From an uncultured Lachnospiraceae bacterium (GTDB taxonomy: Bacteria; Bacillota_A; Clostridia; Lachnospirales; Lachnospiraceae): DNA of 13,136 bases. Shown in pieces: positions 1 to 6,638 of the stretch. The notes under the pieces are model-generated. The model saw only the letters and a list, made by a program, of their open reading frames with translations, did not search any database and was not told the DNA's origin. Made by a program: the position numbers and the translations under genes. How positions within the stretch are numbered: position 1 is the first letter of the stretch; the number at the start of each line of letters is the position of its first letter. The DNA is taken from the NCBI GenBank assembly GCA_947175285.1, contig CAMWMM010000078.1, positions 1 to 13,136 on the forward strand, read 5' to 3'.

Positions 1-1
1 C

Positions 2-781
2 TTTCCGGTTTATGTGGACAGTCCGCTTGCCGTGGAAGCAACCGGTATTTTTCATAGAAACAGCATAGAATGTTTTGATGAGGAAGCGATGGCGCTTATA
101 AAAAAAGGCATCAATCCGATTATGTTTCCGGGGCTGCATCTTGCCATTACGAGTGATGAGTCCAAAGCAATTAACTTTGAAAATACGCCGAAAGTGATTA
201 TTTCCGCTTCCGGCATGTGTGAAGCTGGACGAATCAGGCATCATTTAAAGCATAATCTGTGGCGGCAGGAATGTACGATTCTGTTTGTCGGTTATCAGGC
301 AAACGGTACGCTTGGCAGGGCAATCGTAGAGGGTGCAAAGGAAGTAAGGCTTTTTGGCGAAACAATTGAAATCCGTGCGAAAATAGAGAAATTAGTAGGT
401 ATGAGCGGTCATGCGGATAAGGCAGGATTGCTGCGCTGGATAACAGGATTTACAAAGAAACCGGACAAGGTCTTTATCGTGCACGGCGAAGACAGTGTCT
501 GCAAGCTGTTTACGGAATGTTTGAAAATTGAGCATGGACTGAATGCTTATGCGCCATACAGCGGAACCAGATATGACCTTATCGCCGATGAGTTTATTTA
601 TGAAGCGGAACCTGTTGTCACGAAGAAGAAAGCGCATGGCATTTCCGATGTCTTTGCAAGGCTTTTGGCAGCAGGACAAAGACTTATTGCAGTCATTCAT
701 AAAAACGAGGGAAGCACAAATAAAGATTTGGCACGTTTTGCAGACCAGATTAATGCGCTGTGTGATAAATACGACAGATAG
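2..781 (+). CDS. Beta-CASP metallo-beta-lactamase fold ribonuclease, 3' part
   Basis: This is the C-terminal 259 residues of a beta-CASP nuclease of the CPSF/YSH1-like type (COG1236), which cleaves RNA in the cytoplasm with two zinc ions. The frame is open to the left edge and reads FPVYVDSPLA, the conserved start of the beta-CASP insert, so the GTG at 14 is internal and the true start and the HxHxDH zinc motif lie outside the window. Visible motifs are SASGM (about codons 68-72 of the fragment), GMSGHAD (motif B histidine, bases 401-418) and VHGE (motif C histidine, bases 479-490). No KH or RNase J C-terminal domain follows. The tail of roughly 85 residues after VHGE holds a basic segment (VTKKKAHG) and a helical end. 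A 106-base gap with tandem hairpins separates it from thyA, so it is probably a separate transcription unit. Family assignment is firm; the RNA substrate cannot be told. Confidence 0.9.
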   Translation, partial: FPVYVDSPLAVEATGIFHRNSIECFDEEAMALIKKGINPIMFPGLHLAITSDESKAINFENTPKVIISASGMCEAGRIRHHLKHNLWRQECTILFVGYQANGTLGRAIVEGAKEVRLFGETIEIRAKIEKLVGMSGHADKAGLLRWITGFTKKPDKVFIVHGEDSVCKLFTECLKIEHGLNAYAPYSGTRYDLIADEFIYEAEPVVTKKKAHGISDVFARLLAAGQRLIAVIHKNEGSTNKDLARFADQINALCDKYDR

Positions 782-806
782 CGGAATGAAAGAAAGGCTT
801 AGGTTA

Positions 807-830
807 GTGTGAAAAATAAATTTTTCACAC
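807..830 (+). terminator. Perfect 10-bp AT-rich hairpin, possible terminator
   Basis: GTGTGAAAAA (807-816) and TTTTTCACAC (821-830) are exact reverse complements around a TAAA loop. The hairpin begins 26 bases after the stop of the upstream nuclease gene. The stem is AT-rich and no separate U-tract follows, so it is not a textbook intrinsic terminator, although an A-rich/T-rich stem of this kind could stop transcription from either side. It abuts a second hairpin at 831-860, which suggests that the two form one structured element. Confidence 0.5.
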
Positions 831-860
831 GCGAATTTGTGCCTGAGGCCCAAATATCGC
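831..860 (+). repeat. Second hairpin of a tandem-hairpin intergenic element
   Basis: GCGAATTTGTGCC (831-843) pairs with GGCCCAAATATCGC (847-860) around a TGA loop. The pairing has one T/C mismatch (840/850) and one bulged A (856), giving 12 paired bases. It starts on the base after the 807-830 hairpin, so the whole of 807-860 folds without a gap. Together they resemble a REP-like or other small intergenic repeat, or a 5' leader structure for thyA, whose start is 28 bases downstream. No second copy is visible in this window. Confidence 0.45.
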
Positions 861-887
861 AGGTTGAGAGAAAGGCATGGTTATTAG

Positions 888-1736
888 ATGAGTTTAGCAG
901 ATACCATTTTTATTAATATGTGCAGGGATATTTTGGAGAATGGAACCAGTACGGAAGGCGAGAAAGTCAGGCCGCACTGGGAGGACGGCACACCGGCATA
1001 TACGGTAAAAAAATTCGGCGTTGTGAACAGATATGATTTAACAAAAGAGTTTCCGATTCTTACCTTGCGGAAAACAGCGTTAAAGAGTGCAACGGACGAG
1101 ATGCTGTGGATATGGCAGCGCAAATCCAACAATATCCATGATTTGCACAGCCATATATGGGATGAGTGGGCGGATGAGGACGGTTCCATCGGTAAGGCAT
1201 ACGGCTATCAGATGGGCGTGAAGCATCAGTATAAAGAGGGAATGATGGATCAGGTGGACAGGGTGATTTATGATTTAAAAAATAATCCGTTCAGCAGACG
1301 TATCATGACGAATATTTATGTGCATCAGGATTTGCATGAGATGCGGCTCTATCCCTGTGCTTACAGCATGACATTCAATGTAACCCAGAAAAAAGGGGAA
1401 GAGAAGCTGACGCTAAATGCGATACTGAATCAGCGTTCTCAGGATGTGCTGGCGGCAAATAACTGGAATGTAGTGCAGTATGCGGTGTTAGTCCATATGC
1501 TGGCGCAGGTCTGCGATATGAAGGTGGGAGAATTTGTACATGTTATTGCGGATGCGCATATTTATGACAGACACATTCCGATTATCAAAGAACTGATAGA
1601 AAGACCGGCATATGATGCTCCGACGTTCCTACTGAATCCGGATATTAAGGACTTTTATCAGTTTACAAGGAATGATGTTAAAGTAGAAAACTATGTAACG
1701 GGTGAGCAGATTACGAATATCCCGATTGCAATATAG
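888..1736 (+). CDS. thyA: Thymidylate synthase
   Basis: ThyA (EC 2.1.1.45) methylates dUMP to dTMP in the cytoplasm, using methylene-tetrahydrofolate and releasing dihydrofolate. The 282-residue protein is full length. The nucleophile is Cys157 in RLYPCAYS; Arg137-Arg138 are the phosphate-binding pair donated across the dimer; QRSQD (182-186) and Asn194 bind dUMP; HIYDRH (224-229) is the conserved C-terminal signature. The insert-free layout, with LWIWQ near residue 73 and the DFY-FT segment near 255, resembles the Bacillus/phage phi3T ThyA more than the E. coli one. NNWN stands where most enzymes have LPFN. The purine-rich AGAAAGG ends at 875, twelve bases before the ATG. A four-codon frame (ATG at 877) ends across the start codon. 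folA follows after 24 bases, so the two steps of the dTMP/folate cycle are probably made together. Confidence 0.95.
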   Translation: MSLADTIFINMCRDILENGTSTEGEKVRPHWEDGTPAYTVKKFGVVNRYDLTKEFPILTLRKTALKSATDEMLWIWQRKSNNIHDLHSHIWDEWADEDGSIGKAYGYQMGVKHQYKEGMMDQVDRVIYDLKNNPFSRRIMTNIYVHQDLHEMRLYPCAYSMTFNVTQKKGEEKLTLNAILNQRSQDVLAANNWNVVQYAVLVHMLAQVCDMKVGEFVHVIADAHIYDRHIPIIKELIERPAYDAPTFLLNPDIKDFYQFTRNDVKVENYVTGEQITNIPIAI

Positions 1737-1760
1737 AAGAAAGGATATGGCCAAAGTAAA

Positions 1761-2267
1761 ATGAATATGATTGTTACAGTGGATAATAATTGGGCAATCG
1801 GTTCAAAAGGAGGACTCCTTGTACGCATTCCGAATGACCATAAAAATTTCAGACAGGAAACAACCGGCAAAGTCGTTGTTTTAGGAAGAAAGACATTGGA
1901 GACTTTTCCGCAGGGGATGCCGTTGCAGAACCGCACGAATATTATCCTTTCCACAAATCCCGATTACAGGGTAAAAGATGCGGTTGTCGTACACAGTAAA
2001 GAGGAACTGTTAAAAGAACTTTCCAAGTATCAGGATGATGAAATATATGTTATCGGCGGAGAGAGTGTTTACCGTATGATGCTTCCTTACTGCAATACGG
2101 TGCATGTGACAAAAATTGACCATATATATGAAGCGGATGCATATTTTCCTAATCTGGACGAAATGGATGAGTGGGAAATTACAAACGACAGCGAAGAACA
2201 AACCTATTTTGACATTGCTTATCAGTTTGTAAAATATGAGCGTAAATTGCAGAAAGGAGAACGGTAA
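1761..2267 (+). CDS. folA: Dihydrofolate reductase
   Basis: FolA (EC 1.5.1.3) reduces dihydrofolate to tetrahydrofolate with NADPH and so regenerates the cofactor oxidised by the ThyA encoded just upstream. The 168-residue protein has the usual length. The N-terminal NNWAIGSKGGL loop, the active-site acid Asp26 in IPND, the NADPH-binding VVLGRKTLETFP segment (about 39-50) and the VIGGESVY glycine pair (99-100) are all present. The usual L-P-W of the substrate loop reads L-L-V, so the conserved tryptophan is replaced by valine. AGAAAGGA (1738-1745) is 15 bases from ATG 1761, which is long. No in-frame start lies closer. A five-codon frame from ATG 1747 ends over the folA start. The stop is four bases from the start of the histidine kinase gene, so they share a transcript. 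Confidence 0.93.
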   Translation: MNMIVTVDNNWAIGSKGGLLVRIPNDHKNFRQETTGKVVVLGRKTLETFPQGMPLQNRTNIILSTNPDYRVKDAVVVHSKEELLKELSKYQDDEIYVIGGESVYRMMLPYCNTVHVTKIDHIYEADAYFPNLDEMDEWEITNDSEEQTYFDIAYQFVKYERKLQKGER

Positions 2268-2271
2268 GCGT

Positions 2272-4242
2272 ATGGGTGAAGATAAAAATCATAAGGCAAA
2301 AAGCGGATTTACTTCTAAGTTAGAGAAGCAGGCAGTTTCACTTTTGCTTGCAAAAGATGAATTGGAAAAGAAAAATATAGATTTGGAAAATGCCATGGCG
2401 GAAGCAAAAAAGGCGGGACGCGCGAGAGACCTCTTTTTATCCAATATGTCGCATGAAATCAGAACGCCGATTAATACCATCCTTGGACTGAATGAGCTTA
2501 TTTTGAGGGAAAGTCAGGATGATACTATTACAGGTTATGCTCTGGATATTAAACAGGCGGGAAATATACTGCTCTCTTTAGTCAGCGACATCCTTGATTT
2601 TTCCAAAATACAATCCGGAAAGATGGAACTTGTGGAGGGGACCTATGATATCAGTTCCTTATTGAATGATATCATTAACAGTATTTCCATTCCGCTTAGG
2701 AAAAAGAAACTGCGTCTTTCACTGGATATTGCGCAGGATATTCCCTATAAACTGTCGGGTGATGAAGTTCATTTAAGACAGATTATCGGCAATCTTTTGT
2801 CGAATGCCGTCAAATATACCAAAACGGGCACGGTTACGCTGCATCTTTCCTGGAAACCGCTTGAGGATGATAGGTTGCTGATGGAGATTGCGGTGGAAGA
2901 TACCGGAGTCGGCGTGAAAGAAAAAGATATCGGCAAGATTTTTGAAACATTTAACAGGCTGGACATGGAAGCAACCAGAAGCGAAGAGGGAACAGGGCTT
3001 GGACTTGCCGTTACCAACCGTCTGGTGGAATTAATGGGCGGAAAACTCACAGTGGAGAGTGAGTATGGCAAAGGTTCCGTATTCTCTTTTGCCATTTCCC
3101 AGAAAATAGTGAGTAAGGACCCGCTTGGAAATTTTCAAGAGCAATATGACAGAAGTGTCAAGAGTTCCATCAGCTATAAAGAAAAATTTATTGCGCCGCT
3201 TGGTAAAATCTTGGTAGTGGACGACAACGCCATGAATCTTGCCGTGGCACAGGATCTTTTACGAAAAACCAAATTGCAGATTGATGTGGCATCGAGCGGT
3301 GAGGAGTGTCTGGAAATGGTGAAGCGTAAAGCGTATCACCTTATCTTCATGGACCATATGATGCCTGTGATGGACGGGGTGGAAACGCTGCATGCAGTAA
3401 GGGCGTTAAAGGAGAATCCCTCTAAAGATATTCCGATTATCGCATTGACAGCGAATGCGGTTGTCGGAGCAAAGGAATTTTATCTGAATGCCGGTTTTGA
3501 GGATTACTTATCCAAGCCGATTGAGCCGGAAAAACTGGAGGATATGTTAATAAAATATCTGCCGAAAGACCTTGTTTATTTGACAGAGGACGCCGAAGAT
3601 GCGGATGAAAGCAATATGTCCCAGTTGAATGAGGAGCGCCTTACTGATATGGGAATCAGTGCAGTCCATGGATTGAAGTACATGGGCGGCAGCCGTTCTT
3701 TATATATGAAAGTTCTGCGTGATTTTAGGGAGATGCTGTTAGAGAAAGAAGAACAGTTGAAAGCAATGTTAAATAAGGAAGATGTAACGGGCTACGCGAT
3801 TATCGTACATGCCTTAAAAGGAAATGCGCGGAATGTAGGTGCAGACCAGCTTGCGGAAGAAGCATTTGAACTGGAGAAAAAAAGCAAGGCGGGAAGACTG
3901 GAAGAAGTTGAGGTTCAGTCACCGATTCTATTCAATATGATGCGGACGCTCGGAGAAAATCTGGACAAATACCTCATTTCGGATGCTCACGACGAACAGC
4001 ATGAAACTGTGCCGGAGCCGAAAGAGAAACTTTTCCTTTCGGAAGAGGAATGGAAACAAAAACTCCGGGTTTTAAATCAGCATCTGGATGATTTTGATAA
4101 TGACGGTATTGCGGCAAGCATCCGCGAGATAAAGCAGCATGAACTTTCGGAGGACAGGCAGAAACTGCTGCGGATGTGTGAAAAAGCAGTCAATGATTTT
4201 GCCTACGATGTCGCAATGGATATTGTTGCTTCTGCGCTGTAG
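2272..4242 (+). CDS. Cytoplasmic hybrid histidine kinase (HisKA-HATPase-REC-HPt)
   Basis: A phosphorelay protein of 656 residues from ATG 2272, chosen because AGAAAGGAGA (2251-2260) lies 11 bases before it; the earlier ATG 2236 is inside folA. Order of parts: a short charged coiled coil (about 15-50, KDELEKKNIDLENAMAEAKK); dimerisation/phosphoacceptor domain with His61 in SHEIRTP; ATPase domain with the N box NLLSNAVKY (Asn178), DTGVG (210-214) and GTGLGL (240-245); receiver domain with acidic pair Asp317-Asp318, phosphoacceptor Asp361 in FMDHMMP, Thr393 and Lys415; HPt domain with His513 in VHALKGNARN; and a helical C-terminal segment (about 580-656). There is no signal peptide, membrane segment, PAS, GAF or periplasmic sensor, so input must come through the coiled coil or a partner. 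No partner response regulator is encoded nearby. It follows folA after four bases, which is an unusual setting for a kinase. Confidence 0.92.
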   Translation: MGEDKNHKAKSGFTSKLEKQAVSLLLAKDELEKKNIDLENAMAEAKKAGRARDLFLSNMSHEIRTPINTILGLNELILRESQDDTITGYALDIKQAGNILLSLVSDILDFSKIQSGKMELVEGTYDISSLLNDIINSISIPLRKKKLRLSLDIAQDIPYKLSGDEVHLRQIIGNLLSNAVKYTKTGTVTLHLSWKPLEDDRLLMEIAVEDTGVGVKEKDIGKIFETFNRLDMEATRSEEGTGLGLAVTNRLVELMGGKLTVESEYGKGSVFSFAISQKIVSKDPLGNFQEQYDRSVKSSISYKEKFIAPLGKILVVDDNAMNLAVAQDLLRKTKLQIDVASSGEECLEMVKRKAYHLIFMDHMMPVMDGVETLHAVRALKENPSKDIPIIALTANAVVGAKEFYLNAGFEDYLSKPIEPEKLEDMLIKYLPKDLVYLTEDAEDADESNMSQLNEERLTDMGISAVHGLKYMGGSRSLYMKVLRDFREMLLEKEEQLKAMLNKEDVTGYAIIVHALKGNARNVGADQLAEEAFELEKKSKAGRLEEVEVQSPILFNMMRTLGENLDKYLISDAHDEQHETVPEPKEKLFLSEEEWKQKLRVLNQHLDDFDNDGIAASIREIKQHELSEDRQKLLRMCEKAVNDFAYDVAMDIVASAL

Positions 4243-4244
4243 TC

Positions 4245-4273
4245 TTGACTTTTGTTGGTAAAAGAATAATAAT
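4245..4273 (+). promoter_or_regulatory. Sigma-A-type promoter for ilvE
   Basis: TTGACT (4245-4250, 5/6 match) and AATAAT (4268-4273, 5/6 match) are separated by exactly 17 bases. The -35 begins just after the stop of the kinase gene (4240-4242), so ilvE can be transcribed separately from thyA-folA-kinase, with a start near 4280 and a leader of only about 28 bases. That is too short for a T-box or leader-peptide attenuator. Confidence 0.5.
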
Positions 4274-4307
4274 AGAGTGACAGGATGAGGAAGGAGATCG
4301 AAAGACG

Positions 4308-5333
4308 ATGGAAAAGAAAAATATAGATTGGGCAAATCTGGGATTTGGCTATCATGAGACGGACAAGCGTTTCGTATCTAATTACAAGAACGGTGCATGG
4401 GATGAAGGGGCGCTTATTGAGGATGCGACAATTACAATGAGTGAATGCGCCGGCGTATTGCAATATGCGCAGACCTGCTTCGAGGGCTTAAAAGCTTACA
4501 CGACGGAAGACGGTCATATCGTTACATTCCGCCCCGACTTAAACGGAGAGCGTATGGAAAATACCTGTAAGAGACTGGAAATGCCGGTATTTCCGAAAGA
4601 GCGTTTCGTTCAGGCGGTTGCGGAAACGGTAGCGGCTAATGAGGCATATGTACCGCCCTATGGTTCCGGTGCAACTTTGTATATCCGCCCTTATATGTTT
4701 GGCAGCAATCCCGTTATCGGTGTAAAGCCGGCGGATGAATACCAGTTTAGAATTTTCACAACGCCTGTAGGACCTTATTTCAAAGGCGGCGCTAAACCGC
4801 TTACAATTAAAGTCAGTGACTTTGACAGAGCAGCGCCGAACGGCACAGGACATGTAAAGGCCGGACTGAATTATGCCATGAGCTTACATGCAATTGTAAC
4901 GGCACATGAAGAGGGCTTTGATGAGAATATGTATCTTGATGCGGCAACCAGAACTCATGTGGAAGAGACAGGCGGCGCTAACTTCCTGTTTGTAACGAAA
5001 GACAATAAAGTGGTAACGCCGAAATCAGACAGTATTCTGCCGTCTATTACCCGCCGTTCCCTGATGATTGTCGCAAAAGACTACTTAGGACTGGAAGTAG
5101 AGGAAAGACCCATTGCTTTTGAAGAGATAAAAGACTTTGCAGAGTGTGGTCTGTGCGGTACGGCAGCAGTTATCTCCCCTGTCGGAAAAGTGGTTGACCA
5201 CGGCAAGGAGATTGTATTCCCAAGCGGCATGAATGAGATGGGACCGATTACGAAGAAATTGTATGATACATTAACAGGAATCCAGATGGGACGGCTTGAA
5301 GCGCCTGAAGGATGGATTCATGTGATTAAATAG
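4308..5333 (+). CDS. ilvE: Branched-chain amino acid aminotransferase
   Basis: A PLP-dependent class IV aminotransferase (EC 2.6.1.42) that interconverts leucine, isoleucine and valine with their 2-oxo acids in the cytoplasm, the last step of their synthesis. The 341-residue length and the YAQTCFEGLKAY segment (53-63) place it with the longer type II BCATs shared with eukaryotes and many Clostridia. The PLP lysine is Lys184 in GHVKAGLNYAMS; the conserved E-T-G-x-N segment (HVEETGGANFLF, 217-228) and the phosphate-binding GTAA (284-287) are intact. The ribosome binding site GGAAGGAGA ends about 11 bases before ATG 4308. A promoter overlaps the end of the kinase gene and a terminator follows at 5357-5403, so ilvE looks monocistronic. 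No other ilv or leu gene is in the window. Confidence 0.93.
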   Translation: MEKKNIDWANLGFGYHETDKRFVSNYKNGAWDEGALIEDATITMSECAGVLQYAQTCFEGLKAYTTEDGHIVTFRPDLNGERMENTCKRLEMPVFPKERFVQAVAETVAANEAYVPPYGSGATLYIRPYMFGSNPVIGVKPADEYQFRIFTTPVGPYFKGGAKPLTIKVSDFDRAAPNGTGHVKAGLNYAMSLHAIVTAHEEGFDENMYLDAATRTHVEETGGANFLFVTKDNKVVTPKSDSILPSITRRSLMIVAKDYLGLEVEERPIAFEEIKDFAECGLCGTAAVISPVGKVVDHGKEIVFPSGMNEMGPITKKLYDTLTGIQMGRLEAPEGWIHVIK

Positions 5334-5356
5334 TTGAGATAGTCAAAAGAAATGTG

Positions 5357-5403
5357 AAGGGATTGAATTGTGATGTGCTGACATAACAATTTGGTCCCTT
5401 TTC
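5357..5403 (+). terminator. Rho-independent terminator after ilvE
   Basis: AAGGGATTGAATTGT (5357-5371) pairs with ACAATTTGGTCCCTT (5386-5400) over 15 positions, of which the middle three are G-U wobbles, with a 14-base loop and a short T-run (TTTTCT) at the end. It lies 24 bases after the ilvE stop and before the next gene's ribosome binding site. Confidence 0.65.
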
Positions 5404-5460
5404 TGATATGACAGAGTGCCAGTCTTTGAATTTAATACTTACTATATGAGGAGTTTTATT

Positions 5461-6303
5461 ATGATAAAAATTACCACTTTGGTAGAAAATACGTCATTTT
5501 CACCTGAATATAAAAGTAAACACGGATTAAGCCTATACATAGAAACCGCCAATCATAAAATACTTTTTGATATAGGTTCCAATGGTCTTTTTATAGAAAA
5601 CGCTGAAAAACTAGGGATTGATATCAGAGCAGTAGATACTGTTGTGATTTCTCATGGACATACAGATCATGCAGGTGCACTAGGAAAGTTTTTGGAAATA
5701 AATCCGACAGCCCAAATATATATGAAAGAAAGCGCTTTTGATAAGCACTATACGAAAGTTATGGGGATTCCTTTTTACGCCGGTGCAGATATCAAGTTGA
5801 AGGATAATCAGCAAATAATCTTTACAACGGATAATTATATTATTGACAAGGAATTACAATTGTTTTCCGGGATAAAGGGAAGAAACTTTTTCTCGCAAGC
5901 AAATAATAAATTATTCACTAAGAAAAACAACAAATTTGTATTGGATACATTTGACCATGAACAATATCTGGTGATAGAGGATGGAAATCAAAAAGTATTG
6001 ATTTCGGGATGCTCTCATAACGGAATTGTGAATATTATTGAAGAGATTCAGACATTGACTTCCGGAAGTTTTACACATGTAATTGGAGGGTTTCATTTGT
6101 TTAATCCAATATCAAAAAAATATGAAAAGGACGAATTGATTCGTGATATAGCGGAGCGATTAAAACAATATAATTGCATGTATTATACTTGTCATTGTAC
6201 CGGAGCTAAAGCATATAAGAAGATGAAAGAAATAATGGGAGAAAGATTAGATTATTTATCTACAGGGAGCCGATTGGAACTTTTCCTGCTGGTGGAAAAG
6301 TAA
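5461..6303 (+). CDS. MBL-fold metallo-hydrolase, COG1237 type
   Basis: A 280-residue metallo-beta-lactamase fold protein of the COG1237 family, whose archaeal members are annotated as dihydropterin ribofuranosyl-aminobenzene phosphate synthases; most bacterial members have no proven substrate. ATG 5461 is the start because AGGAG (5449-5453) is seven bases upstream; ATG 5416 and ATG 5446 have no such site. Metal ligands are in SHGHTDHAG (His65, His67, Asp69, His70), with His186 in SGCSHNG, His212 in GGFH and His245 in TCHCTG. There is no signal peptide or membrane helix, so it is cytoplasmic. The gene is visibly richer in A and T (many AAA, ATA, AAT codons) than ilvE and the genes from 8154 on, and sits alone between the ilvE terminator and a broken hicB, which suggests acquired DNA. 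Family is sure, reaction is not. Confidence 0.85.
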   Translation: MIKITTLVENTSFSPEYKSKHGLSLYIETANHKILFDIGSNGLFIENAEKLGIDIRAVDTVVISHGHTDHAGALGKFLEINPTAQIYMKESAFDKHYTKVMGIPFYAGADIKLKDNQQIIFTTDNYIIDKELQLFSGIKGRNFFSQANNKLFTKKNNKFVLDTFDHEQYLVIEDGNQKVLISGCSHNGIVNIIEEIQTLTSGSFTHVIGGFHLFNPISKKYEKDELIRDIAERLKQYNCMYYTCHCTGAKAYKKMKEIMGERLDYLSTGSRLELFLLVEK

Positions 6304-6327
6304 CTACAAAAAGCGCTGAATGAGAAT

Positions 6328-6600
6328 ATGGAAATTATAGAAGATAAGGATGAGGGTGGCTATGTGGCTTCCTATCCTGATTTTCCGGAGTGTATTACCT
6401 GTGGTGAAACCATAGAGTCAGCGGCATCGAATGCTTGGGACGCAAAGAGAGCATGGATTGAAGCAGCACTTGAAGATGGGATTGAGATTTGTGAACCGGA
6501 TAGTTTAGAAGATTATTCGGGTCAATTCAAATTGAGATTACCTCGTAGTTTACACAGATTATTGGCAAAGCATTCCAAGAGAGATGGTATCAGCATGAAT
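6328..6600 (+). pseudogene. hicB: HicB-type antitoxin remnant, 3' truncated
   Basis: About 91 residues match the HicB antitoxin pattern: MEIIEDKDEGGYVASYPDFP, then CITCGETIESA, DAKRAWIEAALEDGIEI and finally the DNA-binding start QFKLRLPRSLHRLLAKHSKR with DGISMN. HicB normally neutralises the HicA mRNA interferase and represses its own operon. In family members the DNA-binding helix continues (typically with QYC and a leucine-rich end); here similarity stops abruptly after Asn91, and the frame then runs through a hairpin into sequence antisense to the minus-strand gene. The 5' side is doubtful too: the frame is open back to the stop of the upstream hydrolase gene and there is no good ribosome binding site before ATG 6328. 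No HicA (about 60 residues, small basic, with a conserved histidine) is encoded on either side. I read it as a decayed toxin-antitoxin locus rather than a working antitoxin. Confidence 0.75.
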
Positions 6601-6637
6601 CCAGGAAGCCACATAAACAGAAGGCTTCCCGGATTTT
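6601..6637 (+). terminator. Hairpin between convergent hicB remnant and ycaQ-like gene
   Basis: GGAAGCC (6604-6610) pairs exactly with GGCTTCC (6623-6629); two more C-G pairs (6601-6602 with 6631-6632) form beyond an A/C mismatch. The loop is 12 bases. On the plus strand ATTTT follows, as expected for a weak intrinsic terminator; on the minus strand the hairpin begins just after the stop of the convergent gene but has no T-run. It probably ends transcription from both sides. Its left foot is exactly where HicB similarity stops. Confidence 0.45.
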
Positions 6638-6638
6638 A

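Noticed and set aside
14..781. Complete gene starting at GTG 14
   Set aside because: The frame is open to the left edge and the codons before 14 encode the conserved FPVYV of the beta-CASP block, so this is an internal valine.
2236..2271. Kinase start at ATG 2236
   Set aside because: It lies inside folA without a ribosome binding site; ATG 2272 has AGAAAGGAGA at a suitable distance.
4243..4307. T-box or leader-peptide attenuator before ilvE
   Set aside because: Only 65 bases lie between the genes, with a promoter inside; no room for a T-box and no run of Ile/Leu/Val codons.
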